This document shows positions 43,716 through 52,767 of a DNA stretch of 64,000 nt, in pieces; position 1 is the first letter of the stretch; the number at the start of each line of letters is the position of its first letter. The notes below the pieces were generated by a model. It ran no database searches and was not told the origin of the DNA. It was given only the letters and a program-made list of their open reading frames with translations. The stretch covers positions 1 to 64,000 of the forward strand of contig NZ_AZFO01000004.1 in NCBI RefSeq assembly GCF_001436305.1, in the 5' to 3' direction. Source of the DNA: Lactobacillus ultunensis DSM 16047 (GTDB lineage: Bacteria > Bacillota > Bacilli > Lactobacillales > Lactobacillaceae). Position numbers and translations under genes: made by a program.

Positions 43716-44505
43716 AGTTAAAGATATTGTTGCGCGGTTAAGACAGGATTTTCCTGAGGAGATTGCTTCACAGGGTGATCCAGTAGGGATGCAAATTGGT
43801 TCCATGGAGGAAGACGTTACAAAGGTAATGACCACTCTAGATGTTCGGCCTCAAGTGGTTGAAGAAGCAGTTAAAAAAGGTGTTAATTTTATCGTAAGTC
43901 ATCATCCTGTGATGTTTAGACCAGCTCGTAATTTAGATTTTGCGAATGCTCAAAATGCGATGTATGGCAATATTATCAAGAATCGTATCACTGTTTATTC
44001 AATTCATACGAATTCGGATAAAGCTCAAGATGGTTCTGCTGATTGGCAAGCTGAAGAGCTAGGACTAAAGGATGTTGAACCATTTTGCTTAGATGATGAT
44101 GGTATTGCCATGGGTCGCAAAGGTAAATTGCCTAAAACAATGTCAGCCTATGATTTTGCCTATTATGTAAAAGAAAAAATGGGGATTAAAATGGCTCGAT
44201 TAATTACGGCTGATAATGAGAAACAAATATCAACTGTAGGTTTCATCTGTGGCGATGGTGGCAAATATTGGACTAGAGCTTTAGATGATAATCTTGATGC
44301 CTTCATTACCGGTGATGTTTATTATCATGTTGGTCATGATATGATTTCTTCAGGTTTGACTGTGGTAGATCCAGGTCACTATACAGAGAAATTGTTTAAG
44401 TATAAAGTGTATGATCGTTTAAAGAAATGGAATAAAGAAAATAATTGGAATGTCGGCGTAGAATTGTCGGAAGTTTCAACTAATCCATTCCAAGATTTAT
44501 TTTAG
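43708..44505 (+). CDS. Nif3-like dinuclear metal centre protein
   Basis: 265 residues of the NIF3/YqfO family. Metal ligands: VSHHPVMF (residues about 66-73), HTNSDKA, and the late GHYTEKLF. This is the shorter form without the central PII-like insert found in some YqfO proteins. Function unsettled (a GTP cyclohydrolase I type 2 label is not well supported). Overlaps trmK and is followed by pepT after 18 nt. Confidence 0.88.
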   Translation: MTKVKDIVARLRQDFPEEIASQGDPVGMQIGSMEEDVTKVMTTLDVRPQVVEEAVKKGVNFIVSHHPVMFRPARNLDFANAQNAMYGNIIKNRITVYSIHTNSDKAQDGSADWQAEELGLKDVEPFCLDDDGIAMGRKGKLPKTMSAYDFAYYVKEKMGIKMARLITADNEKQISTVGFICGDGGKYWTRALDDNLDAFITGDVYYHVGHDMISSGLTVVDPGHYTEKLFKYKVYDRLKKWNKENNWNVGVELSEVSTNPFQDLF

Positions 44506-44523
44506 ATAAAAGGAGCATTTACA

Positions 44524-45765
44524 ATGGAATATCCAAATCTGTTACCAAGATTTTTAAAGTATGTAAAAGTTAATTCTCGTTCGGATGAACATTCAGATCG
44601 CTTTCCTTCAACTGAAAGGGAAGAAAACTTTCAAAAGAATGTCATTATGAAGGATCTTAAAGAATTAGGTTTAAGTGATATTCATTATAATCAAAAAGCA
44701 GGTAGCGTTATTGCTGAAATTCCTTCGAACGTTGATTATGATGTGCCAGTAATGGGCTTTTTGGCTCATAGTGATACTGCTGATTTTAATTCTGAAAATG
44801 TTAAACCACAGATTCATGAGAATTATGATGGTAAGAGTAAAATTCAATTAGGTGATTCAGAGTTTTATTTGGATCCTAAAGTATTCCCACATTTAAAGAA
44901 CTATAAGGGTCAAACTATTATTACTGCGTCGGGTGATACATTGCTTGGTGGGGATGACAAGTGTGGTATTTCAGAATTAATGACTTTTGCAGAATATTTA
45001 ATGAACCATCCTGAAATAAAGCACGGTAAGATCCGCTTGGCATTTACACCAGATGAAGAAATTGGTACGGGTGCTGAACATTTTGATGTTAAAGACTTTG
45101 GTGCTGACTTTGCTTTTACAGTTGATGGGGAAGCTCCAGGTAAATTAGATTGGGGTACTTTCTCTGCAGCGCAATTTAGTCTTGATATTCAAGGTGTTAA
45201 TGTTCACCCTGCCGTAGCCAAGGGTCAAATGATTAATGCTATTCAAGTTGGCATTGATTTCCATAATCAATTACCAGAGCATGATCGTCCTGAGCATACT
45301 GAAGGGCGAGAAGGCTTTTTCCATTTAATGAATTTTGATGGTACTGTTGATAATGCTCATCTGGATTATATTATTCGTGACTTTGAACGTGATGGCCTTG
45401 AAAAGCGTAAAAATCTAGTAAAGTCAATTGTCGATAAGATGAATGCAGAATTTGGTACTGAACGTATCAAACTTAAAATGTGGGATCAATACTACAACAT
45501 GGCTGATGAATTAAAGAAGCATATGGATATTGTTGATTTAGCTAGGGATGCTTATAAGGCAGAAGGTCTTGAAATTAATGAAGATCCAGTTCGTGGTGGT
45601 ACAGATGGCTCACAATTGACTTATATGGGTCTTCCTTGTCCAAATATTTTTGCTGGAGAAGAAAACATGCATGGTCGCTACGAATATACTGTACTTGAAT
45701 CCATGTATAAAACTGTGGATGTCATGATCAAAATGGCAGAATTAAACGCCGAAAGAGCAAAGTAG
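44524..45765 (+). CDS. pepT: Peptidase T (tripeptide aminopeptidase)
   Basis: 413 residues of the M20B family, releasing N-terminal residues from tripeptides. Zinc ligands and catalytic residues: GFLAHSDTADF (His, Asp), GGDDKCG, TPDEEIGTGAEHF (catalytic Glu), FTVDGEAPG, and RGGTDGSQLTYMGLPCPNIFAGEENMHGRYE near the C-terminus, given here by its ends. AAGGAG precedes ATG 44524. It helps the cell use peptides and probably ends the trmK operon. Confidence 0.95.
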   Translation: MEYPNLLPRFLKYVKVNSRSDEHSDRFPSTEREENFQKNVIMKDLKELGLSDIHYNQKAGSVIAEIPSNVDYDVPVMGFLAHSDTADFNSENVKPQIHENYDGKSKIQLGDSEFYLDPKVFPHLKNYKGQTIITASGDTLLGGDDKCGISELMTFAEYLMNHPEIKHGKIRLAFTPDEEIGTGAEHFDVKDFGADFAFTVDGEAPGKLDWGTFSAAQFSLDIQGVNVHPAVAKGQMINAIQVGIDFHNQLPEHDRPEHTEGREGFFHLMNFDGTVDNAHLDYIIRDFERDGLEKRKNLVKSIVDKMNAEFGTERIKLKMWDQYYNMADELKKHMDIVDLARDAYKAEGLEINEDPVRGGTDGSQLTYMGLPCPNIFAGEENMHGRYEYTVLESMYKTVDVMIKMAELNAERAK

Positions 45766-45895
45766 TGGAACAATTTTACCCAATTCGAGGTAAAGTATAT
45801 ATCTTTAACTGAAGAATAAATGCTATAAAATCAGTAGGTTAAGCATTATAGTTTTAATTAATACAGTTATACACTAATATAAGCATACAGCGCAT

Positions 45896-45940
45896 AAGAG
45901 TTCTAGAAGCTTGAAATTAAAGGCTTCTAGAACTCTTTTT
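45896..45940 (+). terminator. Strong terminator downstream of pepT
   Basis: A 15-bp perfect stem (45896-45910 with 45923-45937), 12-nt loop, T-run to 45940. Confidence 0.85.
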
Positions 45941-45990
45941 ATTAAAACTTATTTTTGAAAGAATTTGTGAAACATGACAAAAAATAATAC

Positions 45991-46047
45991 TTGCAAAAAT
46001 AATATAGATTGAGTAGTATTATTGGTGTAATAGATAAATAATACAGT
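45991..46047 (+). promoter_or_regulatory. Promoter and candidate operator of the gntR-ABC operon
   Basis: TTGCAA (45991-45996), 17 nt, TAGTAT (46014-46019). From the -10 onward lie arms GTATTATT (46016-46023) and AATAATAC (46037-46044), and an inner TGTA (46026-46029) with TACA (46042-46045). Position and symmetry suit autorepression by the GntR protein. Confidence 0.5.
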
Positions 46048-46068
46048 AATTAAATAGAAGGTGAGTAA

Positions 46069-46443
46069 ATGGAATTCAAGGATAATATTCCAATTTATCT
46101 TCAGATTGAACAATATTTATATCGCCAAATAGCTTTAGGTAAGATGAAGGCAGGCGAAAAGATCCCATCAGTTAGAAAGCTAGCTGTGGAATTAACCGTA
46201 AATGTAAATACTGTTCAACGTGCTTTGCAAGAAATGAATATGAAAGGCATTCTTTACACTAAACGTGGCGAAGGGAACTTTGTTACTGAAGATACTGAAT
46301 TACTAGCTAAAACTAAACAAACTCTAATTGATAATGTATTAGATGAATTCATTCAGAGTATGGAAAAATTAGGTGTTTCAAGAGCAAAAATAGTATCAAC
46401 ACTAGAGAATTATTTAAAACAAGGTGGAGATAATAATGAGTGA
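46069..46443 (+). CDS. GntR-family regulator, YtrA type
   Basis: 124 residues: a winged helix-turn-helix (NIPIYLQIEQYLYRQIALGKMKAGEKIPSVRKLAVELTVNVNTVQRALQEM, about residues 5-55, named by its ends) with GEKIPSVRKLA and TVNVNTVQRAL, and a very short helical dimerisation tail, as in YtrA. Such regulators repress the ABC operon in which they lie and respond to cell-wall antibiotics in Bacillus. Overlaps the ATPase gene by 8 nt. Confidence 0.88.
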   Translation: MEFKDNIPIYLQIEQYLYRQIALGKMKAGEKIPSVRKLAVELTVNVNTVQRALQEMNMKGILYTKRGEGNFVTEDTELLAKTKQTLIDNVLDEFIQSMEKLGVSRAKIVSTLENYLKQGGDNNE

Positions 46444-47143
46444 ATTATTGACAATAAGTGGTTTGACTTACAAGAAAAATCAAAGAACTATTCTTAAAGA
46501 CGTTAATTTAAATCTAAGTTCTGGTAAAATTGTTGCTTTATTAGGTGAAAATGGTGCTGGTAAAACAACTTTAATGCGAATTATTGCTGGTGTTGCCAAG
46601 AATTATAAGGGTCAAATTAATTTAGAGGGTGCAACTAAAGAAGCTGAAAGAAAAGCTAAATTGTCTTTTACAGATGGTTTAACGGGTTTTAGTGATTCTA
46701 CCAAAATTCAAGAAGTAGTTAGATTTTATGCTACAATCTTTCAAGATTTTGATGAAAATGAATTTGAAGAATTAAGAAAATTCATGCATTTAGATCCTGA
46801 GATGAAATTAAGTCAATTATCGCGAGGAATGCGAGAAAAATTGATTATTGCTTTAACCTTTGCACGTAAGACTGATTTATATCTGTTAGATGAACCTTTT
46901 GGTGGAATCGATGCAATGGCTTGTAAAAAGATCATTAATTCAATTATTCTTTGGAAAGATGAAAAATCAACAATCTTAATTTCGGACCATTTTGTTAATG
47001 AAATTTCTGCTTTATTGGATGAAGTGGTAATTGTTAAAGATAATACAGTTTTGGAGCACAAATCAGCCGATGATATTCGTCAACATCATAAGACAATTGA
47101 GGAATATTATGAAAGTTTCTATACAGATGAGGATGATGAATAA
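46436..47143 (+). CDS. ABC transporter ATP-binding protein
   Basis: 235 residues. Walker A GENGAGKTT (about residues 36-44), Q-loop region, signature LSRGMREK in place of LSGGQ, Walker B LYLLDEPFGGID and H-loop ISDHF. This altered signature is usual in YtrB-type ATPases. ATG 46436 is preferred, 6 nt after GGTGGAG. It touches the first permease gene (stop and start share a base) and is the only ATPase for three permeases. Confidence 0.9.
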   Translation: MSELLTISGLTYKKNQRTILKDVNLNLSSGKIVALLGENGAGKTTLMRIIAGVAKNYKGQINLEGATKEAERKAKLSFTDGLTGFSDSTKIQEVVRFYATIFQDFDENEFEELRKFMHLDPEMKLSQLSRGMREKLIIALTFARKTDLYLLDEPFGGIDAMACKKIINSIILWKDEKSTILISDHFVNEISALLDEVVIVKDNTVLEHKSADDIRQHHKTIEEYYESFYTDEDDE

Positions 47144-47979
47144 TGACTAGTTTTAATACATTGTTCAACCGAATGTTTCAAGAGAAGAGCAAGTCTGTCT
47201 ATCTGATTTACTTAATCCAAGCCTTTGCAAGTCTTTGCTTCACCGTAATGACTGCCATTGGTATGGGAAGAAATCCTAATTTTGTATATGGCAATGTTCA
47301 CGAATCAACCAATATTGTTGTGGCTTATATTTTTGTTTTTGCAGTAATGATGTTTATTACCTCATTTTTTGCAAATTTTGTTTATTGGATCATTTCTTCA
47401 GTAAAGAATGAAAGAATTAATCGTAGTCAGACTTGGCGCTTAATACCAATTAGTGATACTAAGTTTCTATTGAGTAACTTTGGAACAGCCTTTTTCTCAT
47501 ATATTTGGTTAGGCATTCTTGAATTATTAACTATAATTGTGGCTTCTCTACCTTTAATTATTTCTAGCAACGAATTGCATAAACTAATGAGAGCTGCTAG
47601 TTTTGATTTTAATGCTAGTGATTGGGAACAATTATTAGGTAGCTTAATTCTGATTGTTTTACTTGGTTACGCTTGGTATGCAATTGTTAGTCTGCTTAAT
47701 TTAAGTAGCCGTAGTATTATAGATTTTTTACCAAGCAGTTCTAGTAAGTTCTTAATGTTTGTAGTTAGAGTAGTAATTATTATTGCCATTATTTGGTTGT
47801 TAGGTTATGCAAGTGGCGCTTTATTCTCAGTACTGGGTAAATACTTACCATTTGCTGCAAGTGGAAATAATAATTTTGAAATTGGAACAACTTTGCTCGG
47901 ATTCTTTGCTTTTGATGTAATTATCACAGCAATTGATATCTTGCTTTTAAATAAGTTTGTTGAAGCAAAACCAAATTAA
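47143..47979 (+). CDS. ABC permease, first of three paralogues
   Basis: 278 residues with about six membrane segments (near 20-40, 65-88, 112-140, 160-182, 205-230, 245-265). The conserved loop NERINRSQTWRLIPISDTK after the second segment is shared with the next two proteins. Probably acts with the upstream ATPase to export lipid-like or wall-active compounds; this is inferred from the YtrA-type context. Confidence 0.78.
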   Translation: MTSFNTLFNRMFQEKSKSVYLIYLIQAFASLCFTVMTAIGMGRNPNFVYGNVHESTNIVVAYIFVFAVMMFITSFFANFVYWIISSVKNERINRSQTWRLIPISDTKFLLSNFGTAFFSYIWLGILELLTIIVASLPLIISSNELHKLMRAASFDFNASDWEQLLGSLILIVLLGYAWYAIVSLLNLSSRSIIDFLPSSSSKFLMFVVRVVIIIAIIWLLGYASGALFSVLGKYLPFAASGNNNFEIGTTLLGFFAFDVIITAIDILLLNKFVEAKPN

Positions 47980-47991
47980 TGGAGGCCGATT

Positions 47992-48831
47992 ATGACTAGT
48001 TCTAAAGCCTTATTTAAACAAATGTTTTTGCAAAAGAGACGGTACGCTAATCTGATTTTATTAATTCAGGTCTTTGCTGTAGTTTTTATGTTTTTGATGG
48101 GGATTATCTTTAAGGGAAGCAACAACCTAGTTAACAATTTTGCGGGTTTAATTGCGGATAACTCTAACAGCTGGGACCTGCTTTTAGGCATAGGTACAAT
48201 TACCACTTTTTTGGCAGACGTGGCTTTATTTTGCTTGCTTTGCTGGCAAAATGAAAAGATTAACTTGAGTCAAACCTGGCAGCTGATCCCAACTTCTAGT
48301 AGTAAGATTTGGGTGATCAATATTTTCTCTAGCTTGATCGAATGTGCTTATTTATTCGTCATTCAAATTGTACTTGGTCTGGTTGTCTTAATTTTCGATA
48401 GTTATAGTCATCATATACCGTTTTTTACTCGTAGCGATTTTACCATTAATCATGATAGCCTTAGCGCTATAAGTGGGGTGTTTGAAGAGTTATTAGGCTT
48501 GATAGGTCTGTGTTTGCTCATTTTTGTATTTATTAGCCTGGCTAATTTTTTGACTAGAATTATTGTTGATCAGTTACCTGTTAAAAGTACTACCGGGATT
48601 AAGTTAATAGTTATGGCAGTTCTTGTCATAGTTGCAGTCTTTATTGCTGCTCAGGTTAATGATCAGGTAACAATAATGTATTACAATCATTTGGTTGCTC
48701 ATTCTAAAACTCTAGATATGGATTTGATTGGTGTTACGGCTCTTGAATACTGGATCGGAGCAATTATATTAGGAATAATCAATTGTCTACTTGTTCAAAA
48801 GTTTGTGGAGTCAAAAATTATCAATCGTTAG
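47992..48831 (+). CDS. ABC permease, second paralogue
   Basis: 279 residues, six membrane segments. N-terminus TSSKALFKQMFLQKRRYANLILLIQVF resembles the first and third permeases, named here by its start, and the loop WQNEKINLSQTWQLIPTSSSK is the shared signature. Ends SKIINR as the third ends PKIVNR. ATG 47992 has GGAGG upstream. Arose by tandem duplication. Confidence 0.78.
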   Translation: MTSSKALFKQMFLQKRRYANLILLIQVFAVVFMFLMGIIFKGSNNLVNNFAGLIADNSNSWDLLLGIGTITTFLADVALFCLLCWQNEKINLSQTWQLIPTSSSKIWVINIFSSLIECAYLFVIQIVLGLVVLIFDSYSHHIPFFTRSDFTINHDSLSAISGVFEELLGLIGLCLLIFVFISLANFLTRIIVDQLPVKSTTGIKLIVMAVLVIVAVFIAAQVNDQVTIMYYNHLVAHSKTLDMDLIGVTALEYWIGAIILGIINCLLVQKFVESKIINR

Positions 48832-48846
48832 AAAGGGATGAATGAT

Positions 48847-49665
48847 TTGACTAGTTTCGGCAATCTTTTTAAGCAAATGTGGCTGCAAAAGAGAAGATAT
48901 ATTTATCTATTGTTCTTTATAAATTTATTTACAATTATCTTTGTTTCACTGTTCGCTTTAGCAACCCAAAATTATAATTTATTATTTTTCGAATCGCCGA
49001 ATAAAAGTTTAGTTGATTTTTGGCGATACAATTCTGCTAATTTGACCATTTATTTTGATCTGGCCTTCGGCGTAATAACTTGTTGGCAAAATGAAAAAAT
49101 CAATATGAGTCAAACTTGGCATTTAGCTGCGGCAGATGAGGGAAAAACTTATTTAGCAAATGTTTTCAGTAGTTTAATTGCATGTGGTTTTTTCTTCCTA
49201 TTACAACAAATTGTTAACACATTATTACTTATTCCTACTATGGGAGCTGATTGCGTAGCGGAGGCTTTTAGTCAATTTGGGTTATCGCCTATAACTCCGA
49301 ATATAACAGGAATCAATATAGCATTTGAGTTTTATTGGTTCTTTGTGGTATTAGTAATTTTGTTTATTTACTTCTTTGTAAGTTTTACTAATTTTGCTTC
49401 AAGAATTGTCTCAGAGGAATTACCTATGAAGAGCACTTTATGGATTAGACTTTTAATTATTGCAATTTTAGTAATTATTGCTGTATATGTTGGTTCAATT
49501 GTATTCACTCATTTGCAAAACTTAATTGATACTAATAAATCACTTCAGACATATGATCCAATTTGGCTAGATGATATATTGTTGTTATTAGTAGATCTGA
49601 TTTTTGGCTTGTGCGATATATTATTTGTTAAAAAATGGGTTGAACCTAAAATTGTAAATAGATAA
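48847..49665 (+). CDS. ABC permease, third paralogue
   Basis: 272 residues, six membrane segments; loop WQNEKINMSQTWHLAAADEGK and C-terminal PKIVNR match the second permease. TTG 48847 is preferred as start because AAAGGG lies 9 nt upstream; an ATG at 48838 in frame sits directly on that site. Last gene of the operon, ending at a hairpin. Confidence 0.75.
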   Translation: MTSFGNLFKQMWLQKRRYIYLLFFINLFTIIFVSLFALATQNYNLLFFESPNKSLVDFWRYNSANLTIYFDLAFGVITCWQNEKINMSQTWHLAAADEGKTYLANVFSSLIACGFFFLLQQIVNTLLLIPTMGADCVAEAFSQFGLSPITPNITGINIAFEFYWFFVVLVILFIYFFVSFTNFASRIVSEELPMKSTLWIRLLIIAILVIIAVYVGSIVFTHLQNLIDTNKSLQTYDPIWLDDILLLLVDLIFGLCDILFVKKWVEPKIVNR

Positions 49666-49668
49666 GAT

Positions 49669-49698
49669 AAAGCAATCATTAAATTGATTGCTTTTTTC
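49669..49698 (+). terminator. Terminator of the gntR-ABC operon
   Basis: AAAGCAATCA (49669-49678) pairs with TGATTGCTTT (49685-49694), then T-run. An extended -10 TGCTATAAT for rarA follows at once (49700-49708). Confidence 0.85.
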
Positions 49699-49727
49699 TT
49701 GCTATAATTAACTCCGAGGTAATTATT

Positions 49728-51053
49728 ATGAAAGAAGAATCATTATTTTCTTTAGCAAATCAAGATGAAAATACTCCTTTAGCCGATCGAGTTAGGCCCC
49801 AATCCCTTGATGAGTTTGTTGGTCAAAAAGATCTTATTGGCAAAGGAAAAATCTTAAGAGAATTAATCGAAAAGGATAAAGTACCATCTTTGATTTTATG
49901 GGGGCCACCAGGTACGGGAAAAACTACTTTAGCGGAGATTATTGCTAAGCATACCAAAGCCCATTTTATTACCTTTAGTGCGGTCACATCATCAATTAAA
50001 GATATTCGTAAAATTATGGAGGAAGCTGAATCTAACCGCCAATTTGGTGAAAAAACAATAGTTTTTATCGATGAAATTCACCGCTTCAATAAAGCTCAAC
50101 AAGATGCTTTTCTGCCCTTCGTAGAGCAGGGAAGTATTACTTTAATTGGTGCAACTACAGAGAATCCATCATTTGAGGTTAATTCTGCTTTATTAAGTCG
50201 AGCTAAAGTTTTTGTCTTACACTCCTTGTCTACCGAAGACATTGTGCTTTTACTTAAAAGAGCAATTAAGAATCCTAACGGTTTTCCAGGTTTAAATATT
50301 AAAATTTCGGATGAAAATTTGCATTTAATTGCAGAATTTGGCAATGGAGATGCTCGTAGTAGTTTAAATACGCTGGAAATAGCAGTCTTAAACGGTAAAA
50401 AGTCTGGTCAAAACGTAGTTGTAGATGAACAGATATTAAAAGAATTAATGAATACCAAGTCTTTACGTTACGATAAAAAGGGAGAAGAGCATTATAATCT
50501 GATTTCGGCTCTGCATAAGTCTATGCGTAATAGCGATGTAAATGCAGCCGTCTATTGGGTGAATCGAATGCTTGATGGGGGAGAAGACCCGCTTTACATT
50601 GCTCGACGACTGGTACGATTTGCAAGTGAAGATGTTGGCTTAGCAGATACTAATAGTTTAAATGTGGCAATTAATACTTTCCAAGCATGTAAATATATTG
50701 GGATGCCGGAATGTGGCGTTCATTTAACTGAATGTGTTATTTACTTAGCTTGTACACCTAAATCTAATTCTGTTTATATAGCTCAGCAAGAGGCAGAAAA
50801 GGCAATTAAAAGAACTGGTAATTTACCAGTTCCTTTACAAATTAGAAATCCGACGACAAAATTAATGAAAGATTTAAATTATGGTAAAGATTATCAGTAT
50901 GCCCAAGATGCACCAGATAAGCTAACAAATATGAAAACTTTTCCACCAGAATTGGAGGGGAGCGAGTTCTATCATCCTAGCAATCAGGGTAATGAGATTC
51001 GTTTTAAGAGGCGACTCGAACAAATCAAAGAATGGCATAAGAAAAATGGCTAA
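49728..51053 (+). CDS. rarA: Replication-associated recombination ATPase RarA (MgsA)
   Basis: 441 residues. AAA+ domain: PLADRVRPQSLDEFVGQ, Walker A WGPPGTGKTTLA (about 58-69), Walker B FIDEIHRF, sensor 1 GATTENPSFE, and sensor 2 FGNGDARSSLN; the C-terminal part carries SMRNSDVNAAVYWVNRML and KFMKDL-type tetramer region. It acts at stalled replication forks. Own extended -10 promoter lies between the preceding terminator and ATG 49728. Confidence 0.95.
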   Translation: MKEESLFSLANQDENTPLADRVRPQSLDEFVGQKDLIGKGKILRELIEKDKVPSLILWGPPGTGKTTLAEIIAKHTKAHFITFSAVTSSIKDIRKIMEEAESNRQFGEKTIVFIDEIHRFNKAQQDAFLPFVEQGSITLIGATTENPSFEVNSALLSRAKVFVLHSLSTEDIVLLLKRAIKNPNGFPGLNIKISDENLHLIAEFGNGDARSSLNTLEIAVLNGKKSGQNVVVDEQILKELMNTKSLRYDKKGEEHYNLISALHKSMRNSDVNAAVYWVNRMLDGGEDPLYIARRLVRFASEDVGLADTNSLNVAINTFQACKYIGMPECGVHLTECVIYLACTPKSNSVYIAQQEAEKAIKRTGNLPVPLQIRNPTTKLMKDLNYGKDYQYAQDAPDKLTNMKTFPPELEGSEFYHPSNQGNEIRFKRRLEQIKEWHKKNG

Positions 51054-51060
51054 AATAAAA

Positions 51061-51095
51061 AAGCTTCAATTTTTTTAAAATTGAAGCTCTTTTAT
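51061..51095. terminator. Bidirectional terminator after rarA
   Basis: AGCTTCAATTTT (51062-51073) pairs with AAAATTGAAGCT (51077-51088), flanked by A- and T-rich runs, between convergent rarA and the small protein. Confidence 0.82.
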
Positions 51096-51105
51096 TTGTT
51101 ATCGA

Positions 51106-51294
51106 TTACGCATTTGCGGACATGTAGTCATAAAGTTGGTTAACTTCTTCATTGGTGAATTGACCATCGCCAGTTTTCATTGCATGGACCTTTTCAACTG
51201 ATAAATGACTAGCAAAAGCTAAGTCGGTATCATTGACATGGTGCTTTACTTGATAATCAATAATTGCATCTGATAATTGTTCTTGCTCATTCAT
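51106..51294 (-). CDS. Small conserved lactobacillar protein, helix-turn-helix-like
   Basis: 62 residues, acidic: MNEQEQLSDAIIDYQVKHH, then DLAFASHLSVEKVHAMKTG, which has the spacing of a helix-turn-helix (alanine and serine at the turn), then EEVNQLYDYMSANA. It may be a short transcription factor or a remnant of the Cro/XRE fold. GGAGAAATT precedes ATG 51294. No partner gene. I recall similar small proteins across lactobacilli but cannot give a function. Confidence 0.7.
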   Translation of the reverse strand: MNEQEQLSDAIIDYQVKHHVNDTDLAFASHLSVEKVHAMKTGDGQFTNEEVNQLYDYMSANA

Positions 51295-51365
51295 AATAAT
51301 TTCTCCTTACACTTTAATTTTAATCAAACATGGCGAAAAAATAAAATTTTAAGGGTTTAATTTAA

Positions 51366-51932
51366 TTAAAATGTTTTCCATTGGTTAAATGGCCAATAGC
51401 GGAAGACAACTCGTCCAATTAACGAACTTCGTTTTACAAAGCCGAAGTAACGAGAGTCCTTAGATACATCTCTATGGTCACCCATTACGAAATACTCATC
51501 TTTAGGTACACGTTCTTTTAAGGTGAAGTTGTTAGTATAAAGCTCACCTAAACGATGATCTCTTCTTTCATAGCTATTGTTCAAATATGGTTCTGCAATA
51601 TGCTTGCCATTAATGTATAATTTGTCATTTTTAGAAGTGACCATGTCACCAGGAGTACCAATTACACGTTTGATGTAAAGAGCACCTTTTTGATCAGGGG
51701 CTTTTAGAATAACAATATCATTTCGCTTAGGAGTGAAATGGCTAACAGCGATCAAACGATCACCATTTTCAAAAGTAGGTTGCATTGATGGTCCCGAAAC
51801 TGTTTCATTTGATAGAAAGAAACTAAAGATAAAATAGTAAATTCCCATCAAGATTGCAAACATGATAATGATGTCGAGAACAAATCGGCCTATACTTTCA
51901 TCATCATTTTTCTTCTTGATATTTTCTGCCAT
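51366..51932 (-). CDS. Signal peptidase I
   Basis: 188 residues. One N-terminal membrane segment (about 18-40), catalytic Ser 49 in SGPSMQPTF and general base Lys 88 in YIKRVIGTPGD, then GDHRDVSKDSRYFG (box E) with VKRSSLIGRV. A type I leader peptidase of the Gram-positive single-span type. The start is ATG 51932 because AAAGGAG lies 8 nt upstream; a longer open frame upstream includes the divergent promoter region and lacks a ribosome-binding site. It processes the secreted proteins of this window. Confidence 0.92.
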   Translation of the reverse strand: MAENIKKKNDDESIGRFVLDIIIMFAILMGIYYFIFSFFLSNETVSGPSMQPTFENGDRLIAVSHFTPKRNDIVILKAPDQKGALYIKRVIGTPGDMVTSKNDKLYINGKHIAEPYLNNSYERRDHRLGELYTNNFTLKERVPKDEYFVMGDHRDVSKDSRYFGFVKRSSLIGRVVFRYWPFNQWKTF

Positions 51933-52014
51933 AAACATTCTCCTTTTCTTGCTGTTCTTATTATAACTGATTTCTGGTGGTTTGCATGGTAAAATCATTA
52001 GTAAGGTAAGAGAT

Positions 52015-52767
52015 ATGACTAAATTTTTAGAAAAAGTAAACAAATTAGACCAAGAAATCAATTATTCTTTAATTCATGAGCAGGTTGAAGCAATGGAACA
52101 AGTAGACCATTATGTAAGTCGAGGAAAACCTTTGCTGGTAGCTCCGCAAAGAATTGGTTTAATGCCAGATGAATTTGAAGATATATTGACAGATATAGGT
52201 CAAAATAAGAGAAAACAATTGACAGATATTAATAATTTATTTAATAATTTCCGGCAATATTTATCTTTAAAATATGGTATTTGGTCAATAGCCAATTTAC
52301 AAACTGCTAAGCTAATTAAAAAAGAATTGAATGTGAATACTGCTTTGGAGATTATGGCCGGAAATGCTTATTGGTCAAAGGCTTTAGAAGAATCTGGCAT
52401 TCAAACAATTAGTACCGATTCACTAGAGTGGGCTAAGACGTCTAAAACAGGTTCAATACAATTTCATCCGGTAATCAATCTTTCTGCAGATCAGGCCATA
52501 AAAAAATACAATCAGGTTGATTTGATTTTGTGTTCTTGGTCACCGAATTTTGGAAAAAGTGATATAGACACTGTTAAATCATGGCAGAAGTACAATAAAG
52601 ATAGTCATTTGCTTTTTATCGGCGAACGGAATGGTGCAACTAATTCACCCGAATTTTGGGATCATCACTGGTTTAAGAAAACACCTGCTTTAATGTCTAT
52701 TAATCATTCTTTTCAAAGTTTTGATTTTATTGATGAACGGATTTTTGAGATAAACAATGAATTTTAA
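52015..52767 (+). CDS. SAM-methyltransferase-like protein, function unknown
   Basis: 250 residues. A helical N-terminal part (about 1-105) precedes a Rossmann-type motif TALEIMAGNAYWSKALEESGIQTIS that resembles SAM motif I (ExxAGxAxW), then VDLILCSWSPNFGKSD where motif IV would be. No clear substrate domain. ATG 52015 is preferred over an ATG at 51982 since AAGG lies 8 nt upstream. It overlaps the next gene by 11 nt, so the two are co-translated. Confidence 0.55.
   Translation: MTKFLEKVNKLDQEINYSLIHEQVEAMEQVDHYVSRGKPLLVAPQRIGLMPDEFEDILTDIGQNKRKQLTDINNLFNNFRQYLSLKYGIWSIANLQTAKLIKKELNVNTALEIMAGNAYWSKALEESGIQTISTDSLEWAKTSKTGSIQFHPVINLSADQAIKKYNQVDLILCSWSPNFGKSDIDTVKSWQKYNKDSHLLFIGERNGATNSPEFWDHHWFKKTPALMSINHSFQSFDFIDERIFEINNEF

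Larger units (their letters stand above)
45766..46068. other. Intergenic region with long hairpin and the GntR promoter
   Basis: The first 130 nt hold no gene. A strong terminator-like hairpin at 45896-45940 stands far from the pepT stop, so the pepT mRNA has a long 3' tail or a short separate RNA ends there. The rest is the promoter and operator of the gntR operon. Confidence 0.6.

Noticed and set aside
51933-52061. Extended N-terminus of signal peptidase I
   Set aside because: The added residues precede the family start and lie in the divergent promoter region; AAAGGAG supports ATG 51932.
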